Shown piece by piece: positions 1-10,448 of a stretch of 64,000 nt of DNA. The notes below the pieces were generated by a model. That model did not search any database and had not been told where the DNA came from. It saw only the letters and a program-made list of their open reading frames with translations. The stretch spans positions 7,607,501 through 7,671,500 of the forward strand of contig CM007989.1 of NCBI GenBank assembly GCA_002189035.1, given 5' to 3'. How positions within the stretch are numbered: the stretch's first letter is position 1; each line of letters opens with the position of its first letter. Position numbers and translations under genes: made by a program. The stretch is from Utricularia gibba (Eukaryota > Streptophyta > Magnoliopsida > Lamiales > Lentibulariaceae).

Positions 1-181
1 TGGAGGGAAGATCCACTCAAAAGTGAATTTGTTTTGTGGAGATTTCAAAGAAATCAGATCGTCCATAAGAGGTAAACCACCATCTCCTGAATGCACTATG
101 CGTACATCTGTTCTGGAGACAATTCAGCATTGGTGGTTCGAGTGCAGAGTCGCTCAAGAGTTGCAAGAAATTTCATTTTCC
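1..181 (+). other. Open coding-like frame at left edge, unassigned
   Basis: One forward frame is open from base 2 to a TGA at 179-181 (about 59 residues), with cysteine and tryptophan pairs typical of real protein (for example the stretch IQHWWFECRVAQ). It could be the last exon of a gene that begins left of the window. I do not recognise the family, and no splice site or start is visible, so this may be chance. Confidence 0.2.
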
Positions 182-500
182 AATGGTGGCTGATAGAGAG
201 ACCTCAAGATTAGTTCACTTAGACATGGCAATCCTGCTCTCTCAGATGGTACAACTCGGTGGTGCTAAGCTGGAGCTGCGTGGTGCAGGGGTAAGGAGGC
301 AATGGCAGGTTTTGATTCGAGGGATGGTGCCCTTGCCATGTGGGAAACCCAGTCCTATGCACTTTTGTGGATTCAAAAAAGGAAGTGACTTGGGTAGTAT
401 CGCCAAAAGATGGTGCCAGCAGCTATGCTACTGTGCAGTTTACTGTTAGCTAAAAAAGCTACCTTCCATTGTCTTCGCGTGTTTCAGCTTTGAAGCGAAG
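182..500. other. Spacer upstream of the dioxygenase gene
   Basis: No supportable gene. A short open frame (183-449) has no recognisable family features. The region probably holds the promoter and 5' leader of the dioxygenase gene that starts at 501. Confidence 0.4.
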
Positions 501-1679
501 ATGTCAATTCCAACCGTCGATCTTTCCGATTTGTTCACAGAAAACGGCGACGATGGTGTACGGAAGAAGGCCACGGATACCATTAGAGAAGCCTGCTCCC
601 AGTATGGCTTCTTCCAGATCATCAACCATGGAATTCCAATTCACCTCATGACCCGAGGTCTACAACTATCAAGAGCGTTTTTTGAGTTACCAATTGAAGA
701 GAAGCTTGAATACAGCCCCAACCCCACTGCCCCTCTCCCGGCTGGTTACAGCAAGCAGCCAGAGAAGTCACTGGACAAAAACGAGTACCTGTTGATGTTC
801 TCACCTGAATCTGATTTCTGCGTTTTGCCCAACAGTCCTGCGTGCTTTGGGTATGTGAATATTTATCATGCTACATGCTAGCATATTATTGCTTCAAATG
901 TTGGATCTATGATCCAATATAGCTTTTTGACAGGTATTGACCTTTTCTTTCAATGGGTTGAATTAAATGTCTTGCCTTCTTTTCATTCTAGACAAACCCT
1001 GGTGGAGATGTTCACGAAATTACAGAAACTAGGAGAATTGATGGAGAAAACTCTGAATGATTGCATGGGACTGCCACCTGGTTTTCTCAGAGAATATAAC
1101 AGTGACAGAAGTTGGGATTTCATGGTGGCTTTGCGCTATTTTCCGGCTACCGGTGATGACATAAATGGCTTATTTGAACACCAAGACGCCAATGTCATCA
1201 CATTTGTAATCCAGGACAATGTCGGAGGGCTTGAGGTCCTGAAGGACAGGGAATGGATTCCTGTGGTTCCGGCAGAAGGAACCATTGTTGTCAACTTGGG
1301 CGATGTTATTCAGGCAAAAATTATCAACCCTTTAGCAATTTTATAAGATGCACTAAAGCTGTGATGCGATTATACGAATTACATATAAACTGCACAGGAT
1401 GCTTGATTGCAGGTTTTGAGCAACAAGTTCAAAAGCGCGACGCATAGAGTTTTGAGATGCAAAGAAATGAGTCGCCATTCATTCGCCTTCTTCTACAACA
1501 TTGAAGGCAACAAGTGGATCGAGCCGCTGCGTGCCTTCACTAGTGACGTTGGGGAGTCGCCCAAGTACAGGGGATTCGCTTATAAGGATTACCAGGCACT
1601 GAGAATGAGGAACAAGACCCACCCACCTGCCAGACCTGAGGATGCCATCAACATAGACCACTATGCAGTTTCCATGTAA
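501..1679 (+). CDS. 2-oxoglutarate/Fe(II)-dependent dioxygenase
   Basis: Three exons are read: 501-850, 992-1313 and 1413-1679. They join in frame to 312 residues, normal for the soluble plant 2OG-Fe(II) oxygenase family. The N-terminal DIOX_N segment carries the hallmark YGFFQIINHGIP. The catalytic jelly-roll has the iron-binding triad (H and D in EHQDAN, then H in ATHRVL) and the RxS motif that binds 2-oxoglutarate (SRHSFAFF). The protein resembles proteins annotated flavonol synthase/flavanone 3-hydroxylase-like, but the substrate cannot be read from sequence. The second intron (1314-1412) begins with GC rather than GT (CAG|GCAAAA). No in-frame GT donor precedes the stop that follows, so it appears to be a GC-AG intron. 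The start at 501 is the first ATG giving the conserved PTVDLSDL start of the family. Confidence 0.9.
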
Positions 1680-2064
1680 TGTCTTGTGATATGCGTTCAT
1701 GAACATAAAAGTCTGGTGCTTGGTTCGATTCAAGCTGTGGCTGCTATCCTGGGACTGCCATGTATCCAAAGATCACTTCTTTATCAGTTTGTGTTTTTGA
1801 GCTCTGTTGAAATTCAAGCTCTTGTCTTTATTTTTGTTTGGATTCCCCAGGCGGGGAGGGGGTGCCATAAATGCAATATATTTAACTTTCCCAATCCATA
1901 AAGTTTTACCTCCTCCGGTTGTGCCCTAGCTAACTTGTTCTTCTTGTGTAGCTGTGAGGCGACGCGACGATCATCATGGTAATTGGTAATATCTGTGGAT
2001 GTTTGTAACTATGGACGCTTTCGCTTATCCGGGTTTACATGTCACCGTTGAGTAGGACAGCAGG
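1680..2064. other. Intergenic, 3' UTR of dioxygenase and leader of next gene
   Basis: No further gene is supported. The first half should be the dioxygenase 3' UTR. An ATG followed directly by a GT donor-like sequence near 1977 gives the wrong frame if spliced to the next gene, so it was not used. Confidence 0.4.
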
Positions 2065-3012
2065 ATGTACGATCACAGATTCCAGCGGACTGATCAGTGG
2101 ATGCCCGTCTATTCTTGGCTCGAGTCGCTGGATACGGATGAAGTGATCAAGTCCAAGGATGTCGCTGATTGGTTGACGGCGAACCCAGAAATCAGGGATC
2201 ACTTGTATGCACGGCATTCGCGGTATCATTTGATGCACTACATCAAGAAGTGCCATGTCAAAATCCTGAAGCGGAAGGAAAAGCAGGTCGTTTTACTTCA
2301 GATGCTCTACATTTTTGCTGGGCTTGTCTGTTTGTGCGCTTGAGCTTGCGTTCAGTTACAATGTGGAAAAGTGAGATGAGAAACATGCTTTGTTTTATGA
2401 ATTTGCCAGGCGTCATGATGTATGAGTTTTCTGGTGAACAGGCATGTCGTCTGCTTAGATAGTTTGAGAAGAGTTTATGGCTCCTGAAAGTGTTAACTGA
2501 AACATTGACTTGACCCCTCATTATTCCATGCCTGTCTTATTGAGAAATTGCCAGAAAGCATCTTAGCTTACATTTTTGTCTTCGACATTTGAAATCTTTC
2601 TGCATTAGTACTCTGTTGGTCCATCGTTGTGAACATTCCAATATCCAACCATAGGGATTGATCGTTGCAAAACTCCCGCCCAAGATTGGTCAGAGTTCTG
2701 AGTTGAAGGACCCTGGTTCACCCCATTATTCTGGTAAACCTGACATTGGTTTCTTTGACAAGAATGGTCATTCTTATCCTAATGAGGTTCTAATTCATGC
2801 AGGCAACAACTTGAGTGGCATCCCGAAGAACAGCGATCTATACAAGGCGAAGCACGCCGAAGCATTGCACAAATATGAGATGTAAGTATTGATCCTATAT
2901 ATTGGTACTTTTTTTTTTCTTTTCTGTATAATATGCCCACTTGTCTCATTTTTCCAGTTTGGTAGAGCTGGAGAAACAACTTCTTCCGCTCTTTGATAAA
3001 GGTGAAAGCTAA
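2065..3012 (+). CDS. Conserved plant protein of unknown function, 167 aa
   Basis: Three exons (2065-2286, 2655-2881, 2958-3012) join in frame with consensus GT-AG junctions to a 167-residue soluble protein. I do not recognise a named domain. The first half is rich in Trp, His and Tyr (WMPVYSWLESLDTDEV; ADWLTANPEIRDHLYARHSR) and looks like a helical fold. The middle contains a basic patch (KRKEKQ) at the first exon junction, then a Pro/Gly-rich stretch. The C-terminus is a short amphipathic helix (LVELEKQLLPLF). There is no signal peptide or membrane segment. The clean splice phases and low-complexity-free sequence argue for a real gene. The start is the first ATG after an in-frame stop. Confidence 0.7.
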
Positions 3013-3367
3013 GATACTTAAGCTCTCCATATCTGTTCACGTAGTTCTGGTACTACTCTGCAAATCTGTGTAGATGATGGAACCATCATTCCTGTGAGAC
3101 GTAGTGTGATATCTGTTGTACAGAATATGTAACTACTGCTTGGGAATTTGTTGGTTGGGCTCTACATACAGCAAAATTGCAACCTCGATTTTATTTCAAA
3201 GAATTGAACGCTTGTTATATGAAAATCACATGAGTCACCCTTTGAATCTTGAGATGAATATCTTCATAATCAACCCTGCCTGGTAAGTGCTAGTGAATGC
3301 TAAGCTACTTGTGGTTGACACCCGAAATTAAATGGAAGTTACACAACTCAAAATAGGTGTTTTCCAT
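3013..3367. other. Convergent 3' ends
   Basis: The spacer lies between two genes transcribed towards each other. It should contain both 3' UTRs. No other structure was seen. Confidence 0.4.
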
Positions 3368-6300
3368 TCAATGGCTCAGGGACTGAGCATCTCTTACAAC
3401 CTTAATGAAGACATCCTCCAGCGTTGTGTCAACCAACCCCAGGCCTTGACTTCGAACCTTCTCTTTGCACGCTCTACTGCTCCAAAGACATCAGCTATCT
3501 GTATTTCCTGCTTTGGAAGCTCAAATTTCTGGGTGCCTGATAATCTGTAGACTCTAACTGCATTTGAACTGAGGCCATGGACCATGTTTTCAACATCTTC
3601 TTCGTGATCCGGGGACGTAGTTATAGTCAACACGTATGAGCCTCCATATCTTAACTTAAGCTATCAAGGGAAAGTTAGAGCAGTGAGCACAAAGATGAGC
3701 AATCAAAACTTGCATTTGGGTTGCATAACCTTTCATTTTCACCAATAAGATAAAAAACAGCACTACCTCTTTTGGCTCTCCAATGCACTGTAAACTTCCA
3801 TCCTTGAAAATGCCAAGACGATCACACAAGTGCTCAGCCTCTTCCATTGAATGTGCTGAAAAAAATAATAAGTGTGAGTGCAACAACAAGCAAAGGTTAG
3901 GTTATTTCTCTCTTTCTGCAGATGGAGACTGAATCTACTTGTGAGAATTATGGCTCTGTTTTGTTTTGACTGCATCACTACGTCCCAGAGCAGGTTTCTT
4001 GAATTGGGATCAAGTCCTGTGCTAGGCTCATCCATATAAACCACCTTGGGTCACCAATGAGTGAAATTGCGACACTGAGCCTCCTCTTCATGCCTCCACT
4101 ATATTTTCCAGCTTCTTTGTCTGCTACATGAAGTAAGTTCACACTTCTAAGGGAATCCTCCACTGCCTGTATGAGCACAGAGAGCATATCAATGACAAGA
4201 GTCTATAATCAGTTCGAAGCTAAATACTTTTTTGAAAGATTGTCTAACTTTTTGCAGTGCAGCCCCTTTCAGATTTTTAAGTCTTCCATAGAAAAGAAGA
4301 TGCTCCCTTCCTGACAAAGTTTCCCAGAGCACGCTGCAAAATTTAGTACACCACTAGTTAAAAAATTCATCAAAATCGCACTGTTCAGTTCATATGGCTG
4401 TAATGCTTACTCGTGCTGAGGGCACACACCAGTGCTGCTGTATATTCTATCCTTATCCGTCTGTATATCCAGTCCATTGATATATGCAGTTCCTGAACTC
4501 GGCTTTACAAGGCCAATCATCTGCTTGAAATGGAAGAGATGAACGAATTTCAAAGTGAAGACATTCTTCAAAGTAAACTCAGGTGCAGTTCACTGACCAT
4601 ATTGATGAAGGATGTTTTGCCTGCACCATTGGAACCAAGTATTCCAAAACATTCTCCTTTCTCCATGGCAAGAGAAACCCCTCTAACTGCATACGTATCC
4701 GGGCGTCCATCCCTTCCTTTATAGACTTTTTCAATATCATTACAGATGACGGCTTGGTTTGCGGATGATTCAAGTAACTTTTGCACCCTTTCCCTCTGAG
4801 CAGAACGCAAGTTAATGAGAAAATAGAAGGATAATGATCTTACCAACCTCCAATGCCACAGCTTACCTCCTGCTCAACATCAAGCTTGTTCATCTGAAAA
4901 TAAACCTTGGAACTTTGCATTCCATAACTTTCTTCGTGGGAAGATGGTACGAACTTCTTCTTCAGCCTTCGCGGCAAGAATGAAAAAGGGCTACTTCCAG
5001 ATGAAACACGCCGATCTAGACAAAGTGCAGCACCTAGAAAGATTAGCCACTCTACCCCAATGATGATCAAGACGTTTTTCATTCCATTATTACTGGAATT
5101 TAAATCCCTCCATTGCATCCCCCTCTTTCCTGTATAAGTTCCACTGAAGGAATACAGCGAAAGGTCGTAAAGCCCACGATAAAGTGAAAATCCAGGGTAT
5201 AGTTCCATGGCGATTATTGCAGCTTCTGCAACAAAATACTAATCATAACTGTGCAGAGTTTTATAACAAGGTTCTTAGGTTCATGAGAAAATTAGCTTAC
5301 TTGAAAATGAAGAATTTTGAAGAAAGAACTGGAAAAGGAAGCCGCCCAACAGACCATTTCCAAACACAATCAAGTAACCCACAACTGAATGTTTCAACTT
5401 GTGAAAGGTTATTAAACTGTTAAGGCACAACCAATGAAAGATATTTTGCAAAGCTTTTCTCAGACTGAGGGCAAACCTGTAGCAGTCCTCACACATGAAA
5501 ACCAATCAGCGGCGAGAAAAGCCAAAGCAATTTGCAAGTTTATATACAAGAAATAGAACACGAACTGGATGCAATAATCATTTGAAGAGAAGAATTTTAG
5601 TCCTGCAGATCAAAAAGTATTTCTGAGAACATGGAACTCAAAGCTAATTCTTTCATTCCTTCTCATAAATTAAATAGTGTACAGTAGAGATTACCTACTA
5701 GGCATCCAAATACTACAAAGCACAGCGTATATAATACGGATAGTGCAAGAAAATAGCAATAAGATATCAACCAATACGGTCCATCACCAAGACCATGCAT
5801 TTTCATCATGATTCTTAGCCTGTTTTCCTTCTCGTATACCAAGTTTATCAAAATAACCTAGACGAAGCCAAGCCAATAACTATAATGAGCATGCCTAAAA
5901 ACAAAATAATAATAAAAAGAGAAGAGAATTTAAGAACTACTCACTGGGAAGAGTTGCAGAATAACCCAAGTGAAAAAGAGAGGCCCAAGGATAGAAGAAA
6001 AATCCAACCTGAGAACAGCCTCAGACTTTGGCATTTCTTTCACAAACTCAATAGGCATCTGTGTACCTGCTCCGAGAAGGAGTTGAATATACGCATTCGA
6101 TACCTGCAAGAGCAACAGAAAATTATAGTTGGCGGGGATGGAGTAGAAAGTTTCATAGTCAGGAACTGGGATATATACCCCAGATTGCTTCTGTACATAC
6201 CAAGTTTACTGAACGAGGCACCCTTGTGAGTGCAGTAGGCTGAGTTGCGCTTTTATCCTTGTATGTAGAATTGTACCATATTGTAACATTGAACAGTCCT

Positions 6301-7646
6301 CCATTTGAAGTCATAAAATCATAAGCTGCCAAACAATTTGAGGATTCAGGACATTAGAGGGGTAGAGGGTGGCTTTTTCGTGTGGTGTGTTATACAACAC
6401 TCTCTGACATCAAACCTGTTACATATTCATTGATCTTTCTTGCTGAGTTCCCCTTACGGTAACCCTTGTAAAGCTCGTTATTGATTTCTGCTGAAGTATT
6501 GCGCCACAAAAATAAACTCTGAGTGCATCGCAAATCTGCATTCCCACAAAATGGTTTCAGAGAACAGACCTATTCTATAGCAAGTCATAGAAGTTCAGTG
6601 GCAGAATCTACCTTGGGATATTGTAGTAAAACCTAAAGGGAGAGAAAACTCTAACTGAGAGTTTGAATCACAGCGAGGTTGAAAATAATCAACAGGAACA
6701 CCCGAAAAGAGAGCTGGCTCAAGATAATTGAAGTACTGAGGCGATGTCTCAGTACCCTGAAAAGAAAGATATGCTCAGTTGAGCCCAGGGATATCATTAC
6801 AACACAGGAGGAGTAACGAACCAAGGCATTGTATGCTAAGCTGTAAATTGGATCAGACAGATTCACACTGAAGGGCCTGGCCATCATATTTCCAAGCACA
6901 CCTAAGATGAGCAGACATTTGGATCATGTAAGCATCAACCTGGTAATCATGATAATGATAATAACAGGATGAAGACACATACGCTGAGCAAATGTCTCGT
7001 TACTCCCTGTAATAAGCAGCGTTGCAGGACAAGTTCCTGTACTTCTGCAAGAATCATCAGGCAAGTCCCCATGCGATGAAGAATCTGTACGAACTGCACG
7101 ATATCCTGGTGCAGGGACTTGGAGCAACACAGGCCATTCGGGAGGATGAGGAATGGCACAGGATCTTACTTGATGCAATGTCGAATATTCAACTCCACAT
7201 TTTCTAACACACTGACCATTTCCAGCAGTATCCACACATGCACAGCCACATCTGTTTGATGGCTTGTCTAATGCAAGTTCAACCATCCTTTGGATGAGAA
7301 CAAGCAACACACAGAGCATAAGTGGAATTATGACGAGTCCGAGGTTTGAACTAATGTTCCGCTTCTGCATGAAAAATTAAGTCGCCTCAGAGTACATCAG
7401 CATGCGTGGAAAACCAGAAATTACAGTTGAATAGGATTAAGATCACAGAAATCTTTATGGCTTCTGTGATTAAAAAGCTCCATACAAATGTTTTTAATAA
7501 TTGAAAAATGGTTTGGCTCCCAGTGAAGAAGACATCTGAAAAACAATCAATCTCATTAGAGAACAAGAAAATGAATAGAACAAACTCGCCTGGAAAGTCA
7601 GCTTCTTTCTCAGCAAAGCATTGGCCTGAGTGCAAAAGCTCGACAT
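3368..7646 (-). CDS. ABC transporter A family, half-size (ABCA2-12 type)
   Basis: A many-exon gene for a half-size ABCA (ABC2 homologue) transporter, a membrane lipid/acyl exporter family. The start at 7646 gives a 19-residue first exon (MSSFCTQANALLRKKLTFQ), followed by the first membrane helix (LGLVIIPLMLCVLLVLI). A long Cys-rich extracytosolic loop and a block of further membrane segments around 6100-5000 follow. The nucleotide-binding domain then has Walker A (GSNGAGKTS, about 4630), the Q-loop region, signature YSGGMKRRLS (about 4100), Walker B (VVYMDEPSTGLDP, about 4030) and the H-loop HSMEEAE (about 3850). Intron 1 starts with GC (CAG|GCGAGT). Two single-base losses break the frame: one between the signature and Walker B near 4046, and one in the last exon near 3437-3440. 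As read, the second gives a stop at 3394; restored, the stop is at 3368. These look like sequencing errors, but a recent pseudogene is possible. Confidence 0.88.
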
Positions 7647-8474
7647 CTCTTCCAAGAGTCTGAAACTTGTGGAAAGTTAGAAGAACTAAAACTACGTAAA
7701 AGGTATGTTTTTTAGCACATAATATTTTATACATGAAAAAACTAAAGTCAACACCTACAAAAAAAAACAATGTGGCTTGTGCTCCACCTAGCGTTTATGA
7801 AATTAATGGAACTACTTTAACCCAAACCTACTGTCGGATTTTCAACTGTTGTACAGTACTTTTTACCGTTCCCATATGGCAAATACCCCAAGTTTTCAAC
7901 TCATTACAAATTCGTACACCTGAATAGCAATGGAGTGTAGCCTAATTTTCCTTCTACTTTTTGTTGATAAAGTATTCATGATCAGCTTCCATTGTAGGCC
8001 AAGCGTGAAACTCCATTTGTGTGTGTTGTGACATGGGTTTTAGTACAAACAGGATCAATCTTAATGCTATATTGTAGACAAGCAAATTGGATATTACCTA
8101 AAAGTCGAAATTCCAAGTGCCTCGGCAGGAACGTCAGCAGAAGATTCCTACAATAAATGACTTGCCCAATCCGCCTCTGCGTTAGTTTCATCTTCTTCCT
8201 CTTGACTTTTTAACACAAAGATAGTTTCTTTAAAGAAAATATCAAAATACACAGATCATAAAAGGCTCAACCATGAGTAAATTAAGATCAGGCGTACATG
8301 GACAAAATGGGAGAACAAATGATTATCAATTTGGCCCCAAGGGTTTCGTCAAAATACAATTGTGACCACAGCCCGCCAGTGCGGGCCAAATTCAAACCGG
8401 CGAACTGCAGTCAGGTTGAGTACGAAGCATCTTCCCTGTTCGCAAGGAGTCGTCGTTCGTTCTTGACACACCAA
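7647..8474. promoter_or_regulatory. Divergent promoter region, ABCA / SPC25
   Basis: 828 bp lie between the two start codons of oppositely transcribed genes, so both promoters and leaders must be here. An open frame on the minus strand (7982-8191) has no ABCA-like sequence and was not taken as an exon. No specific element was identified with confidence. Confidence 0.45.
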
Positions 8475-10096
8475 ATGAAGAAATCAGATGACAGAGACAC
8501 GCTTACGAAGGTTGCGGAAGCGAGGCTAGTATGCGACCGGAAAATATCTCTGCAAAAGGCGAAAATCGACTCCTTGCACACTTCCTACGTGAATCTTTTC
8601 GAATCTGCGAAGTCCACTGCCCAGCGGACCACTGAACTTCAAGGCAAAACCTTCTCGTTTCACTGTTCATTTTCTTCCTCCGGACGGCTGCTCTTTTTTT
8701 TACTTTCTGAATGCACCGCGTTTCCGCAGAGAAATTGGGAAAGCTTAAAAGCGAATTGAGGGAAGACGAAGATAATCTGGAAGAGGCTCATGCTGGTATT
8801 CTTCTACGCCAATTGCGGGAAAAAAAATCTCTTTCAATGTGCTGGGTTTAAATCTCTGCTTCCCGATTATGCTTCAATTAGGTTAATCAGCACCATTGCA
8901 GATCAGTCTTTTTTGCTGTTGCAATGCAGCCCTTTCTTTTTCAAGATGAATTGGAAATTTTGTTGTGTATAACAACAATTTTCCTTCTTGTTGCGCATGG
9001 AACATCTCATGTGTCCTTGCATATCTCCAGTCAGGGCACGGAAAGAGGCGAAACGAGTAGCAATTGCAGAGTCCCTAGCTGCAATGAAAGAGAAAAATGC
9101 TGATTTAAAACGGGTTGTGGAAGAACAGAGAGCAATCAAGAACAAATACGCTGCCCTGATATCCCAACAGTCAGAAGGTGTGCCTGCCTGCAGAACCTTC
9201 ATGTCATGATATTTGATAAATACTGTACTAGTTTCATCCATTGTAGGTCTCTGAGGTGGGTATAATCTTTCGCTTTTGTCATATAGTGCTGGCTGATTTC
9301 CAGGAGAAGTGCAATCAGAGCAAAGAACACATGGAACTGATGGAGGAGGCTATCTCATGGTATAACAGAGCTCTCGGTTTTCGTATTGAAAATGGCCATG
9401 GTGAGTGTTTGCTACAGAAGTTGACCCTGATGAGGTTTTGTTTTCTCAACTTCTTTCCTTTTGTCAAGGTGTGAAATTCATATTCACAAACATCAGTCCA
9501 CAGAACACAGACAAAGAGTGCTCCTTTGTGATTGCTCTGGAGGGCAATACTTACAGTGGTATGTAAGACCATTAGCACCTGTCTCTTGCATTTTTCTTCT
9601 AGAGAGCTTCTAACCTGAAGCTGGTGTTTCTCCCCAGTCCTTGAGTGCAATCCATCTGTAGAGACACAAGAGCTTGTGGAAGAGCTGAACAAAAGCAATG
9701 ACCTCTTCAAATTTGTCAGGATCATGCGACAGAAATTTCAAGAAGCAGAAGGTGCATCCTCACATGTTTAGATCTGGTCATGTTTGCTCATGTTCCTACA
9801 CAAGATTCACTTCAGGGAAACTTGCTTGTATCCTCATTCGTTAATCTACGAGAACATAAACAATGATGGCTTATTCAGGAATTCCTATCCCCTGCTCATC
9901 AAATGAGGCACAGTCTCTGGATGTCTCTCTGGCCACTCCTGTTGTCCAAATCTCAACTGGTCACAGACGGGGGTCTCCATGCAAGATGAAGGGACTTCAT
10001 TCTACTGAGTCCAAAAGCAGTACAAGGGAGGTGCTTGAAGGCCATGATGTTCGATCACCGGGATCTCGCCGTTCTGCTCGTCTTCAGGGTGCTTGA
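8475..10096 (+). CDS. SPC25: Kinetochore protein SPC25 (NDC80 complex)
   Basis: Encodes the SPC25 subunit, which dimerises with SPC24 and anchors the NDC80 complex to the inner kinetochore. Exons read: 8475-8643, 8730-8795, 9031-9179, a 9-base exon 9247-9255, 9304-9400, 9469-9558, 9638-9751 and 9879-10096. Together they make 303 residues in frame. The N-terminal half is coiled coil (RKEAKRVAIAESLAAMKEKN). The globular domain begins at EAISWYNRALGFRIENGHG and runs through ECSFVIAL and the C-terminal helix ELNKSNDLFKFVRIMRQKF. A basic low-complexity tail ends SARLQGA. The first intron starts with GC (AAG|GCAAAA). The 9-base exon is inferred from phase and from family length. An upstream ATG at 8298 is in frame, but 8475 matches the family start better. 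Confidence 0.88.
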
Positions 10097-10448
10097 AAGC
10101 ATCCACATCCATCCGATTACCACCCTTGAAATCCCCACAATGTTGATGATGGTTTGGAACCAAGGGGCACATCCCCAGCTTGAAATTTCCAGAAATTGTA
10201 CTCGCAAACTTCAGAGCACTCGATTAATGAACATCAATGCATCAAAGTTTCCGTTGGCAACTTTTGCCAAGTTCCAAGGGCTTGGATACACGGGTCATAT
10301 TATGGGCCCAAGATAAAGTGGATCCGAAAGTTCTTTCCTCACGGCCCACTGCCACTTGCCGAAGGATAGCCAAACCAGGCAGGACGACTGCGATATACTT
10401 AAGACAGCTCAGATGATGTGATCGGATTCATCGTCCAACCCATGATCG
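10097..10448. other. Spacer between SPC25 and ALDH12
   Basis: A tandem spacer that should hold the SPC25 3' UTR and the ALDH12 promoter/leader. A short open frame (10035-10316) is a shadow of the last SPC25 exon. Confidence 0.4.

Noticed and set aside
7982-8191. Minus-strand open frame upstream of ABCA as its first exon
   Set aside because: It has no ABCA-like residues, while a 19-codon exon at 7590-7646 matches the family N-terminus.
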